64,000 nucleotides of DNA from assembly GCF_001279725.1 (NCBI RefSeq), contig NZ_LGDE01000227.1, positions 1-64,000 of the forward strand, read 5' to 3'. Position 1 is the first letter of the stretch, and each line of letters begins with the position of its first letter. A program made the translations under genes and the position numbers. Of this stretch, positions 8,929 through 16,678 are shown in pieces. This stretch comes from Streptomyces sp. WM4235 (GTDB lineage: Bacteria > Actinomycetota > Actinomycetes > Streptomycetales > Streptomycetaceae). A model generated the notes under the pieces. That model did not search any database, was not told the DNA's origin, and was given only the letters and a program-made list of their open reading frames with translations.

Positions 8929-8945
8929 GCGTGCGCGGCGCACGC
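8929..8945. promoter_or_regulatory. Perfect 17-bp palindrome, MarR-proximal operator
   Basis: GCGTGCGCGGCGCACGC is identical to the other palindrome except for the central base. It ends 12 bp before the MarR GTG. TATTCT follows at 8946-8951, a plausible -10 element for a leaderless marR transcript, so a bound repressor would cover the promoter (autoregulation). Confidence 0.75.
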
Positions 8946-8957
8946 TATTCTTGGACC

Positions 8958-9419
8958 GTGAACAACGAGACGGGACACGAGGTCGCCGACGCCCTGGGCG
9001 ACCTGCTCAAGCGCACCCTCCGGGCCGACCTGCACCGGGCCCTCACCGAGGGCCTGGGAGAGGCCGTCGACGAGGTCACCTACCCGGTACTCAGCGGGCT
9101 GGCCAGAACGGGCCCCCGCAGCGCCGCCGACCTGGCCGCCGACGTGGGGTTGGACCGTTCCGGCGTGAGCCGACGAGCCTCACGACTGGAGGCCGCGGGC
9201 CTCGTGCGCCGCGAACAGGACCCGGCCGACCGGCGGGCCGTCCTGCTGACGCTCACCACCCGGGGCGCCCGCACGGTGGAGATCATGCGGCAGCGCCTGG
9301 CCTCGCGCATCGAGGCGTCCTTGAGCTCCTGGCCACCGGAGGAGGCCCGCTCGTTCGCCGTCAACCTGCGCCGATTCGTCGACGAGGGCCCCTTCACGGG
9401 CTCCACCGAACAACAGTGA
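8958..9419 (+). CDS. MarR family transcriptional regulator
   Basis: A 153-aa winged-helix repressor. Dimerisation helices occupy both ends. The DNA-recognition part (residues about 58-90: SAADLAADVGLDRSGVSRRASRLEAAGLV) and the wing (REQDPADRRAVLLTLTTRG) carry the DxRxxxxxLT signature of MarR proteins. The GTG at 8958 lies 12 bp after a perfect palindrome with no Shine-Dalgarno, consistent with a leaderless transcript. It should control itself and the divergent SnoaL-like gene. Confidence 0.93.
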   Translation: MNNETGHEVADALGDLLKRTLRADLHRALTEGLGEAVDEVTYPVLSGLARTGPRSAADLAADVGLDRSGVSRRASRLEAAGLVRREQDPADRRAVLLTLTTRGARTVEIMRQRLASRIEASLSSWPPEEARSFAVNLRRFVDEGPFTGSTEQQ

Positions 9420-9420
9420 C

Positions 9421-9465
9421 GTCAATGAATCCTTGACAAGGTACCCGCGTCAAGGTTTCCTTGAC
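9421..9465. promoter_or_regulatory. Repeated GTCAA-N7-TTGAC operator
   Basis: Two 17-bp sites share the same frame: GTCAATGAATCCTTGAC at 9421-9437 and GTCAAGGTTTCCTTGAC at 9449-9465. They are 28 bp apart, and the second is a 7-bp-arm inverted repeat around TTT. A smaller palindrome, CCTTGACAAGG (9431-9441), bridges them. The block ends 2 bp before the ATG of the small membrane protein. It most likely binds the HTH protein encoded two genes later, or another local repressor (inference). Confidence 0.6.
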
Positions 9466-9467
9466 AC

Positions 9468-9749
9468 ATGCCGAACACGAAGACGAACACCGTACCCGAC
9501 GGCGCCACTTCGGCGCTGACCGTCCTCCTGCCACTCGTCACGGTCGTACCCGCGCTCACGGCGATGTTCGCCGATCGCCTCAGCACCCCCGCGACCGTGG
9601 TCCTGATCGCGTTCGACCTCGCCCTGGTCGCCGTCACGGCCGGATGCTTCGCCCGCTCGGCCGCGGCCCGACGAGCCGCGACCGAGCGCGCACGCCGCGA
9701 CGAGGACGTGCTGGACGCGCTCGACCACCGTCCCGGGAAGCGACTTTGA
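9468..9749 (+). CDS. Small two-helix membrane protein
   Basis: A 93-aa protein with two hydrophobic helices (about residues 16-38, ALTVLLPLVTVVPALTAMFA, and 42-62, ATVVLIAFDLALVAVTAGCF) and a basic, charged cytoplasmic tail (ARRAATERARRDEDVLDAL). There is no recognisable family. There is no Shine-Dalgarno, and the start lies 2 bp after the operator block, so the message is probably short-leadered or leaderless. It overlaps the next gene (TTG inside its CTTTGA stop), implying translational coupling. Confidence 0.72.
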   Translation: MPNTKTNTVPDGATSALTVLLPLVTVVPALTAMFADRLSTPATVVLIAFDLALVAVTAGCFARSAAARRAATERARRDEDVLDALDHRPGKRL

Positions 9750-10351
9750 GCGGCCAGCAGTTGCTCGGCCCACAGGAGGCCGCCAGAATCCGCGAGGGCA
9801 TCGCCGCGGCCGTGCTGGGTGTATCCGACGACCTGGCCGATTCCCTCGAACACGATGCCGCGGGCTACCTGCGGCTGGTCGACGCCTCGCGCGTCGGCGC
9901 CGAGGAGGCCGGCCGGTTGCTGCGCGAGGCCGTCCAGGGCGCCAGGGCGGCAGGCCACAGCTGGGACACCGTGGGCCGCGTCCTGGGGGTGAGCCGCCAA
10001 GCCGCGCAACAGCGGTTCGCGAACAAGGACAAGGACGCCGCCCCGTCCGGGGCGTCGGGCAACCCCGACGCTCCCGAGCGACGGATCCTCACCCCCCTGA
10101 CCGCGTTCAACGAGATGGCCGCACTCGCCGACGCCGGGCGCGACGGGTGGCACCTGGTCGGCTACGGCGCTTTCTTCCACGAGGTCGAGGCCTCCGACCA
10201 CGCCTGGGAGCACTGCCGGGTGCCGGTGGTGTCCGGCGGACGCCACCGGCGACTGGAGGCCGACGGATGGATCGCGGTCGGCGAGGGCTGGTTCCCGTGG
10301 CGCTACTACAAGCGCCCACTGCCTCCCGCCGGGACCGACGACAAACACTGA
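9746..10351 (+). CDS. HTH protein coupled to small membrane protein
   Basis: A 201-aa cytoplasmic protein. The N-terminal half is helical, with a helix-turn-helix near residues 60-95 (SWDTVGRVLGVSRQAAQQRFANK) of the type in Streptomyces proteins that decide whether a gene is read in crowded tandem arrays. The C-terminal half (LTAFNEMAALADAGRDGWHLVGYGAFFHEVE...) is a small mixed domain rich in Trp and His that could sense a ligand or metal. A TTG start at 9746 with GGGAAG upstream overlaps the preceding stop. With the repeated palindrome ahead of the operon, an autoregulatory repressor is the simplest reading, but it is unproven. Confidence 0.75.
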   Translation: MSGQQLLGPQEAARIREGIAAAVLGVSDDLADSLEHDAAGYLRLVDASRVGAEEAGRLLREAVQGARAAGHSWDTVGRVLGVSRQAAQQRFANKDKDAAPSGASGNPDAPERRILTPLTAFNEMAALADAGRDGWHLVGYGAFFHEVEASDHAWEHCRVPVVSGGRHRRLEADGWIAVGEGWFPWRYYKRPLPPAGTDDKH

Positions 10352-10404
10352 ACGCCCAACAGCCGACACCCGACGCCCGGGCGACCGGCGCCCGCCAACC
10401 CGCG

Positions 10405-10449
10405 TCAGCCCCTCAGCCCTCAGGCCTAGCCCTCAGCCCCGGTCCTCAG
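10405..10449. repeat. CCTCAG-rich low-complexity spacer
   Basis: Five irregular copies of CCTCAG(C/G) occur between the convergent HTH and epoxide-hydrolase-like genes, reaching the stop codon of the latter. Confidence 0.6.
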
Positions 10450-11597
10450 GCCCAGGCGTCGAGTGTGCCGAAGAAGGCGCGGACATCCGTCACGAAGGCC
10501 TCCGGCTGCTCCAGTGCGAGGAAGTTGCCTCCCTGTTCCAGCTCGGTCCAGTGGGTGACGTTGTGGTCCCGGTCGGCGAAACGCCGGATGGCGATGTCGG
10601 TGTCCAGGACGACGGCCACACCGGTCGGGACGGTGCCGCGCGGCTTCGGGGCCCAGGCGCTCGGGTCGTGGGCCGACTCGTAGTACAGGTTCGCGGAGGA
10701 GCCCGCCGTACCGGTGAACCAGTACACGCTGATGTTGGTCAGCAGTCGATCGCGGCCCACGGCATCCTCGGGAAGCTCGGCCTCCGGGTCCGTCCACTCC
10801 TTGAACTTCTCTGCGATCCAGGCGAGTTGGCCGACCGGCGAGTCGTGCAGTCCGTGGGCGAGGGTCTGTGGGCGGGTGGACTGGATGGCGTTGAAGCCCA
10901 TCTTGTCCTGCTGGAAGTCCTCCAGTCGTGCCAGTCGCTCCCGCTCGGGCCCGGTCAACCCGTCACATTCGCCCGGGGCCCCCGAGGGGAAGGTGATCAG
11001 GCCGTTGACGTGGACGCCGATGACCCGGTCGGGCGCCCGACGTCCCATCTCCAGGGCGATCCAGGCCCCGCCGCCCGTCCCCTGAGTGCCGTAGGTGTCG
11101 TAGCCGAGCCGCGCCATCAGCTCGACGAACGCACCCGCGATACGGCCGGTGTTCCAGCCCGCCTCGCCGAGCGGGCCGGAGAAACCGGTGCCGGGCGTGG
11201 AGGTGACGACGACGTGGAAGTCCCGGGTCAGCGGCGCGATGACGTCGACGAACTGCACGAACGAGCAGGGCCAGTCGTGTACCAGGAGCAGCGGAACGGC
11301 CGTCGGATTCTGCGAACGGACGTGCAGGAAGTGGATGTTCTGGCCGTCGATCTCGGTGGTGAACTGCGGGAACCCGTTGAGTTCCGCCTCCGCCTTCCGC
11401 CAGTCGAAGCCGTCGGCCCAGTAGGCGGCCAGTTCCTTGAGGTACGCGGTCGGCACGCCCCGGCTCCAGCCGGTGCCGGGGATGTCGCCGGCCCAGCGCG
11501 TACGCGCCAACCGGGTGCGCAGGTCGTCGAGTTCCTCCTGCGCGACGTCGATACGGAAGGGACGGATCTGGGGGTCGGTGTTGCTGCTGGTCTCCAT
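10446..11597 (-). CDS. Epoxide-hydrolase-fold protein lacking catalytic residues
   Basis: A 383-aa protein with the EHN N-terminal domain (PFRIDVAQEELDDLRTRL, then TGWSRGVPTAYLKELAAYW) followed by an alpha/beta-hydrolase core. In active relatives the nucleophile Asp sits in a GGDxG elbow; here the elbow reads GTGGGA with Gly175 at the Asp position. The catalytic His of the GGHF motif is Asn358 (GGNFLALEQP), and the usual HGWP oxyanion motif is HDWP (residues 107-110). The fold is otherwise complete, so it looks like a pseudo-enzyme, perhaps ligand binding. It is transcribed away from the WYL regulator at 11662. The ATG at 11597 matches the family start; frames upstream of it are not coding. 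Confidence 0.88.
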   Translation of the reverse strand: METSSNTDPQIRPFRIDVAQEELDDLRTRLARTRWAGDIPGTGWSRGVPTAYLKELAAYWADGFDWRKAEAELNGFPQFTTEIDGQNIHFLHVRSQNPTAVPLLLVHDWPCSFVQFVDVIAPLTRDFHVVVTSTPGTGFSGPLGEAGWNTGRIAGAFVELMARLGYDTYGTQGTGGGAWIALEMGRRAPDRVIGVHVNGLITFPSGAPGECDGLTGPERERLARLEDFQQDKMGFNAIQSTRPQTLAHGLHDSPVGQLAWIAEKFKEWTDPEAELPEDAVGRDRLLTNISVYWFTGTAGSSANLYYESAHDPSAWAPKPRGTVPTGVAVVLDTDIAIRRFADRDHNVTHWTELEQGGNFLALEQPEAFVTDVRAFFGTLDAWA

Positions 11598-11618
11598 GGG
11601 CAAGACAGTATTCTGGAT

Positions 11619-11639
11619 ATAGGCACGTCCCGTTCCTAT
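11619..11639. promoter_or_regulatory. Inverted repeat between divergent EH-like and WYL genes
   Basis: ATAGG (11619-11623) and CCTAT (11635-11639) form a 5-bp inverted repeat with an 11-bp spacer, 22 bp from each start codon. It is a possible site for the WYL regulator. The arms are short, so the call is weak. Confidence 0.35.
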
Positions 11640-11661
11640 TAAGACCTCAGGCTTGGGTTTC

Positions 11662-12630
11662 ATGCTCGACACTTCCGCACGTCTGCTGCGTCTGCTCTCC
11701 CTGCTGCAAACCCCCCGCGCCTGGCCGGGGTCCGAACTGGCCGAGCGCCTGGGGGTGAGCGGGCGCACCGTCCGCAATGACATCGACCGCCTGCGGGAAC
11801 TCGGCTACCCCGTGGACGCCGCGCGCGGGGCCGCCGGCGGGTACCGGCTGGGTGCCGGAGCGGCGATGCCCCCGTTGCTGCTCGACGACGAGGAGGCGGT
11901 CGCGGTGACGATCGCGCTGCGCACCGCCGCGCGGGGCGCCGTCCCCGGCACTGAGGAGACCTCGCTCCGGGCACTGGCCAAGCTCGAACAGGTGCTGCCG
12001 TCGCGGCTTCGCCGACGGGTGCGGACGCTCCAGGCCTACACCGTGGCCGTGCCTGCCGACCGACCGGCCCCGGCGGTCTCCGCGGACGTGCTGACCGCCC
12101 TGGTGTCCGCCTGTCGCGACCGGGAACGACTGCGCTTCGACTATCTGGACCACGCCGGGTCGCCGACCCGGCGCGTCGTGGAGCCGCACCGGGCGGTGAA
12201 CTGGGGGCGGCGCTGGTATCTCGTGGCGTGGGACGTGGAGCGGGAGGACTGGCGGACGTTCAGGGTCGACCGGATCCGGCCCCGCACCCCGACCGGGCCG
12301 CGATTCGCCCCGCGCGAGGTACCGGGTGGTGACTTCGCGGCGTACGTCTCCGGCCGCGTGTCGGGCGCGGCCTGGCGCCACCACGCGCGCGTGACCGTCC
12401 ACGCGCCGGCGACGGCGGTGATCGAGCGGATCAACCCCGCGGTGGGCACGGTGGAGGCGATCGACGCCGACAGCTGCACCCTGGTCACCGGCGCCGACAC
12501 GGTACAGACCCTCGCCGTGCATCTGGGCATGCTCGACTTCGACTTCGACGTCACCGGGCCCGCGGAACTGGTCGCCCACCTGCGGCGGCTCGCGGGCCGC
12601 TACTCCCGCTCGACACCTGCGCCCCAGTGA
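11662..12630 (+). CDS. HTH-WYL transcriptional regulator
   Basis: A 322-aa regulator with an N-terminal winged HTH of the DeoR/HTH_11 kind (ARLLRLLSLLQ... SELAERLGVSGRTVRNDIDR) and a central WYL domain (RLRFDYLDHAG ... RWYLVAWDVEREDWRTFRVD). A WCX C-terminal extension runs from about residue 230. WYL domains bind nucleotides or other small ligands and switch DNA binding. ATG at 11662 starts the conserved M-x-x-(S/T)xRLL sequence; an in-frame TTG three codons upstream is less likely. It is divergent from the degenerate epoxide-hydrolase gene, its presumed target. A paralogue with a broken HTH lies near 59.1 kb. Confidence 0.93.
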   Translation: MLDTSARLLRLLSLLQTPRAWPGSELAERLGVSGRTVRNDIDRLRELGYPVDAARGAAGGYRLGAGAAMPPLLLDDEEAVAVTIALRTAARGAVPGTEETSLRALAKLEQVLPSRLRRRVRTLQAYTVAVPADRPAPAVSADVLTALVSACRDRERLRFDYLDHAGSPTRRVVEPHRAVNWGRRWYLVAWDVEREDWRTFRVDRIRPRTPTGPRFAPREVPGGDFAAYVSGRVSGAAWRHHARVTVHAPATAVIERINPAVGTVEAIDADSCTLVTGADTVQTLAVHLGMLDFDFDVTGPAELVAHLRRLAGRYSRSTPAPQ

Positions 12631-12666
12631 ACGGACAGTCCCGGGGAGTTCCCGCGGTGCGCGGGT

Positions 12667-12703
12667 GACGGGCCCCGCGCGCGGAGGGGTGGCGGGGCCC
12701 GTC
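12667..12703. terminator. Bidirectional hairpin terminator
   Basis: A perfect 12-bp stem (GACGGGCCCCGC / GCGGGGCCCGTC) with a 13-nt loop lies exactly between the convergent WYL and GH114-like genes and ends 2 bp before the latter's stop codon. Confidence 0.8.
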
Positions 12704-12705
12704 GG

Positions 12706-13551
12706 TCAGCAGGACCGGTAGCGGTAGTCGCCCGATCCGGGGGCGGAGACGTCCAGGTCACGCTGGACGATGGAGAGCTTCCCGCCCCAGGCGGAGCAGG
12801 CCCGGTTGTAGCCGGAGGACTCGTACTCGATGACGAACACGCGGTTCGCGTACGCCTTCGCGAAGTCACCGCATTCGTCGTACTGGCCGCACTCCTCGGC
12901 CACGGCGAAGTCGAAGCCGACCTTCGCGCGGTCGGGGAGCATCTCGGCGGTGTTCTTCTGGGCGACGGCGAGACCGTCGGCGTGCGCGCGGTCGGCCAGG
13001 AGCTTGGCGAAGGCCACATTGTGGGCCTTCGTCAGGCGGCCCTTGGAGCGGCTGAGGGAGTCGAGGTTGTCCGGTTCGACGGCCTGGTAGCCACTGCGGG
13101 CGCAGCCGCCGATCCAGTCTCCGACGATCTTCGCGAGGCGGGTGCGCTTGTCGGCCGTCGAGGTGTCCAGGAGCGCCTCGCCCCAGTTCTCGTCGATGAC
13201 GGGCTTCTTGTTGCCGTCGCGCAGCACCAGGTCGGGGTGGTTCTTCTGCCACCAGTCGAAGGCGTCGGGCTGGGTCTGGAAGGCGTTGACGTAGCAGACG
13301 TTGTACAGGCCCGCGGCGGGCTTCGCGGAGCGGTCGCGGGAGAGCGCCTTCACGCCCTTGGGCGGCGTGTACGCCTGTCCGATCTGGTAGTCGAAGGCCA
13401 TGTTCGCCGCGGGGAGCCGGGGGGCCGCGGCCTGCCCGGCGGACGCCTGGAAGAGCATCAGGCCCGCGCCGAGGGCGGCCGTGACGCCGACCGCGCCGGC
13501 GGCGAGGGTGCGCTTGCGGCGCAGGAAGGGGGTTGCGGAGTGTTTCGGCAC
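12706..13551 (-). CDS. Secreted GH114-like glycoside hydrolase
   Basis: A 281-aa exported protein. It has a twin-basic N-terminus (LRRKRTLAAG), a hydrophobic core and AxA cleavage near SAGQAAAP. The mature domain is a TIM-barrel of the endo-alpha-1,4-polygalactosaminidase (GH114 / TM1410-like) family. A strand reads LYNVCYVNAFQTQPD; the acidic pairs are in YQAVEPDNLDSL and FDFAVAEECGQYDECGDFA. Relatives cleave galactosamine-containing exopolysaccharide outside the cell, so a role on secreted or competitor glycans is likely. GTG at 13551 has GGAG 7 nt upstream. It lies just downstream of a two-component system on the same strand, separated by 61 bp. Confidence 0.82.
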   Translation of the reverse strand: MPKHSATPFLRRKRTLAAGAVGVTAALGAGLMLFQASAGQAAAPRLPAANMAFDYQIGQAYTPPKGVKALSRDRSAKPAAGLYNVCYVNAFQTQPDAFDWWQKNHPDLVLRDGNKKPVIDENWGEALLDTSTADKRTRLAKIVGDWIGGCARSGYQAVEPDNLDSLSRSKGRLTKAHNVAFAKLLADRAHADGLAVAQKNTAEMLPDRAKVGFDFAVAEECGQYDECGDFAKAYANRVFVIEYESSGYNRACSAWGGKLSIVQRDLDVSAPGSGDYRYRSC

Positions 13552-13612
13552 ACGTGCTCCAGTACGAGATGCGGTCTGGTGTTCGCATCCTGTGCGAGGG
13601 GTCATGAGGATT

Positions 13613-15091
13613 TCATGAGACGGGGCCGTTCCCGGGCACCGTGCTCCGTCCTCGGGCGCGCCGCGCCTCGCGCGGTCCGAGGAGGAGGCGGAACACCGCC
13701 CCGCCGCCCGGCCGGGTGTCCGCCGTGAGGCCGCCGCCGTGGGCGGTGGCCACCTCCGCCACCAGCGACAGCCCGATCCCCGAGCCACCGCCCGGGGAAC
13801 GGAACCGTGACGTCAGGGCCGGCAGGTCCGCCGCCGCGACGCCGGGACCCCGATGGGAGACGGCCACGACGGGGCCGCGGACGGTGACGTGCACCTGCGC
13901 GCGCCCCGCGGGGTCACCCGGAGTGCGGCCGTGCCGCAGGGCGTTGTCGAGCAGGTTGCGTACGGCGATCCGCACGAGGGCCGGGTCGGCGGTGGCCACC
14001 GAGGGTTCCAGTGAGGCGGTCAGGGTGTGCGGGCCGGCCGTCAGCTCCTCGCAGACCTGCTCGACCAGCTGGTCCAGGCGCAGCGGGACCGGTCGCAGGG
14101 TGTCGGCCGCGCCCTGGAGGCGTCCCCGGGTGAGGACGTTGTCGACGACGTCGGTGAGCCGTTCGGTGGCGCGCCGGATGCGCGGCAGGTGCGGGTCCAG
14201 ACCGCGCGGGTCCATCCCGGCCACGTCCACGGAGCTGCGCATGACGGCCACCGGGGTGCGGAGTTCGTGCGCCGTGTCCGCGAGCATCCGCTCCTGAGCC
14301 TCCAGCGCCCGCCAGGCCGGGCGCAGGCTCCTGCCGGAGAGCAGGTGGCCGGTGACGGCGGCCAGGCCGGTGAGCAGCCCGGCGCCGGTCAGCACGGAGA
14401 CGATCAGCCGGCTGTGCTCGGCCACGCGGTGGGCCGGGTCGCCGACGACCACGACCGCGCCCTCCACGGCACCCGATTCGTCGTGGTGGAAGGGCCGGCC
14501 GAGCAGGTACGCGGGATCGCCGTGCGCGTCGGACACCTCCGCCCGCACCGTGTCGTCCCGCTCCATGGCCGATCGGGCGAGTGCGGTCAGCCGGGCCTCG
14601 GCGACGGGCTCGGCCTGCCCCTGAGAGGTGAAGATACGTTTCAGCACACCGCCCGGTGCTCGGCGCAACACCGTCACCTGGGGACGCCCCTCCGTGGCCT
14701 CGTCGTCGTAGAGGCCGTCCAACTGGATCCCGGCGTCCGTGTAGTAGATCAGCGAGGTGCTGACCGCGGCCCGCCGACCCATCTCGTCGTACTCCGCGGC
14801 GCGCCAGGAACGCTCGTCCGTACGGATCACCATCCAGGACAGCACGCTCACGCCGGCCAGGGTGACGAGGGTGTAGGCGAGGGTCAGCCGGAACTGGAGG
14901 CGCCGCAGCCGCAGTCGGGCGGGCGACCGGCGGGCGCTCCCGCCCGCGCTCCCGGCGGTGGCCCCGGCCTCGGTGGTGACCGTGCCATGACTCGCGCCGG
15001 TCGCCTTGCCGGCTCCCTTGCGACCGCCCTCGCGAACTCGCTTGGGAGCGCGCCGGCTTCGTGTGGGCCGGTTCGGATCGGCGGCCGTCAC
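13613..15091 (-). CDS. Sensor histidine kinase with altered G1 box
   Basis: A 492-aa membrane histidine kinase. A basic cytoplasmic leader of about 65 residues precedes the first helix (residues 68-88). A sensor loop of about 130 residues and a second helix (about 228-252) follow. The phosphoacceptor His275 lies in DTAHELRTPVAVM, the N box is NLLDNALRHG and the G2 box is GGGSGIGLSLV. The G1 box reads SHRGPGV, so the Asp that normally contacts the ATP adenine is replaced by His. Its GTG overlaps the response-regulator stop (GTGA), so the two are coupled. The signal is unknown. Confidence 0.92.
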   Translation of the reverse strand: MTAADPNRPTRSRRAPKRVREGGRKGAGKATGASHGTVTTEAGATAGSAGGSARRSPARLRLRRLQFRLTLAYTLVTLAGVSVLSWMVIRTDERSWRAAEYDEMGRRAAVSTSLIYYTDAGIQLDGLYDDEATEGRPQVTVLRRAPGGVLKRIFTSQGQAEPVAEARLTALARSAMERDDTVRAEVSDAHGDPAYLLGRPFHHDESGAVEGAVVVVGDPAHRVAEHSRLIVSVLTGAGLLTGLAAVTGHLLSGRSLRPAWRALEAQERMLADTAHELRTPVAVMRSSVDVAGMDPRGLDPHLPRIRRATERLTDVVDNVLTRGRLQGAADTLRPVPLRLDQLVEQVCEELTAGPHTLTASLEPSVATADPALVRIAVRNLLDNALRHGRTPGDPAGRAQVHVTVRGPVVAVSHRGPGVAAADLPALTSRFRSPGGGSGIGLSLVAEVATAHGGGLTADTRPGGGAVFRLLLGPREARRARGRSTVPGNGPVS

Positions 15092-15765
15092 GGCAGGTCC
15101 GGGTCCGCGGATCCGAGGATGAACCCGTGGCCGCGTACGGTCCGGATCGGCGACGGCGGCCCGAGTTTGCGGCGCAGCCCCGCCATGACGGCGTCGACGA
15201 CGTTGGAGACCGGGTCGGCCATCTCGTCCCAGCAGTGCTCGACCAGTGCGGTGCGGGTGACCACGGTTTCACGGTGGACCAGCAGGTGGCGCAGGACGGC
15301 GTATTCCTTGTGGGTGAGGGTGAGCAGGACGCCGTCGCGGCGGACCTCGCGGCGGGCGGCGTCCATCTCTATGTCCGCGTGGGCCAGGTGGACGGGGAGC
15401 CGATGGGCCGCCCGGCGGGCGAGGCTGCCGACCCGCACCACGAGTTCCTCCATGGCGAACGGCTTCGGAAGGTAGTCGTCGGCGCCGGATCGGAAGCCGT
15501 CCACCCGGTCGGGAAGGGCGTTGAGCGCGGTGAGACACAGCACGGGCGCGGACCACCCCGTGCGGCGGCGCCGCTCCAGGCGGTGCAGGGAGTCCCCGGA
15601 GGGCAGCATCCGGTCGAGGACGACACAGTCGTAGTCGGCTAGGTCGAGCAGGACATCGGCGTCCGGCCAGTCGCCGGCGGCGTCCACGGCGTACCCGGCG
15701 GCCTTGAGACCCGCCACCACGAGATCGCTGAGATCCGGTTCGTCCTCGACCAGAAGTACGCGCAT
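15088..15765 (-). CDS. OmpR-family response regulator
   Basis: A 225-aa regulator with an N-terminal receiver domain (acidic pocket E7-D8, phosphoacceptor Asp51 in CVVLDRMLP, Lys in YLPKPFAMEEL) and a C-terminal winged-helix DNA-binding domain (LTLTHKEYAVLRHLL, RTVRGHGFIL). Partner of the overlapping histidine kinase. ATG at 15765 begins the canonical MRVLLVEDEPD; a 30-codon upstream extension is not conserved in character. Confidence 0.95.
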   Translation of the reverse strand: MRVLLVEDEPDLSDLVVAGLKAAGYAVDAAGDWPDADVLLDLADYDCVVLDRMLPSGDSLHRLERRRRTGWSAPVLCLTALNALPDRVDGFRSGADDYLPKPFAMEELVVRVGSLARRAAHRLPVHLAHADIEMDAARREVRRDGVLLTLTHKEYAVLRHLLVHRETVVTRTALVEHCWDEMADPVSNVVDAVMAGLRRKLGPPSPIRTVRGHGFILGSADPDLP

Positions 15766-15966
15766 GTGCTGTTCGCCCTTGGCTCTCGCGTCGGCCGCGG
15801 GGCAGCCGGGAGTCGCGCCGCGCCGCCACGTGGTGGGGGGCGCGGCCGGAAACACATACTAAGCTTGTTCTTTTTCTTCCGGACCCGACGCCGAAGGTTG
15901 GGCAGGCAGCCGCGTGACCGTTGATCTGTGATGCGCCACAGCACGCTGACCTGGCAAGATCCTCAT

Positions 15967-16212
15967 ATGGAAACTGGATTCCCCTGGGGGTCTACACCAA
16001 CCGTCGATCTCCGCCTGTGGCGTGCTGACGCGATCGTGCTGTTCGACTGGCTGATGAGCACCGACCTGAACACCGTACCGATCACGCACCCGGCTCAGAA
16101 GCAGGCTCTCGTAGACCTGCTGGCACGCTTGGAGGAGGTGGACGTCGTCGAGTCCACCGGTGAAGAGATCGCCGCAGCCCAGGCCGAGGTGGCCAAGAAC
16201 ATGGGTTGGTAG
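15967..16212 (+). CDS. Conserved small acidic protein
   Basis: An 81-aa cytoplasmic protein with a compact alpha/beta pattern (VDLRLWRADAIVLFDWLMST ... PAQKQALVDLLARLEEVDVV) and a helical acidic tail. I recognise it only as a recurring Streptomyces hypothetical, probably an immunity or anti-toxin-like partner by size. ATG at 15967 lacks a strong ribosome site; a longer frame from 15928 adds 13 residues. It is the last normal gene before the IS-bounded island: the first IS remnant begins 33 bp after its stop. Confidence 0.65.
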   Translation: METGFPWGSTPTVDLRLWRADAIVLFDWLMSTDLNTVPITHPAQKQALVDLLARLEEVDVVESTGEEIAAAQAEVAKNMGW

Positions 16213-16244
16213 GGACTCGCTCGAGGGCCGTGATCGCGGGTCCC

Positions 16245-16534
16245 CTCGAACGGCGTCTCGTACTGGGTCGCTCACCTGGGGGTTCGCCAGACGTGGGGGC
16301 GGCCTTCGTCTAATCATGTGCTCCGACCAAGGTGACGCGTGACCACGACGAAGGCCGTGAGGTGAGTTTGCTGCCTGACCTGTCCGGAGGGAAGCGTCAC
16401 GCTTACGGGGAGAGTTCTACGAGTGTCTGACCGCTCGGAGCGACGAGTTGTTCGAGCTTGTGGACGCGGTGCTGTGTGCGGACGGTGCGGTGCGGTCCCC
16501 GGTGGACCTGACCCTGTTGCCCGAGCACCGTCGT
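16245..16534 (+). mobile_element. Truncated 5' remnant of the insertion sequence
   Basis: About 290 bp match the first 310 bp of the IS copy at 20237 in the same orientation, starting at the same base (CTCGAACGGCGTCTCG). The remnant has decayed: a 12-bp deletion between two GAAGCG repeats, single-base indels (e.g. CTGACCTGTCC for CTGATGCTGTCC) and many substitutions. It ends inside the transposase after GAGCACCGTCGT. The stretch 16535-16678 has no gene; it holds CCGGAACAGA at 16639-16648, also present just past the transposase of the second copy, so it may keep a scrap of the right end. Confidence 0.85.
16300..16357 (+). promoter_or_regulatory. Hairpin in IS leader (remnant copy)
   Basis: CGGCCTTCGTC (16300-16310) and GACGAAGGCCG (16347-16357) pair perfectly over 11 bp. 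The same stem is preserved in the other IS copy at 20292-20348 despite loop changes. Confidence 0.6.
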
Positions 16535-16678
16535 TCCGAAGCATGTCGAACGCACTCGCGCCATGATGAAACCCGGTCACGCTGCGAATTCTTGCTGTAG
16601 CCGAGCCCGGCACCGTCAGCCGGAAGTAGTAGCCAAGCCCGGAACAGACATCGCCTCACGAACCGCCCACTCAGGGCC

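Noticed and set aside
9433..9461. TTGACA at 9433 as a -35 element for the small membrane gene
   Set aside because: The matching -10 position reads TTTCCT and lies inside the palindrome; the hexamer is better explained as part of the repeated operator.
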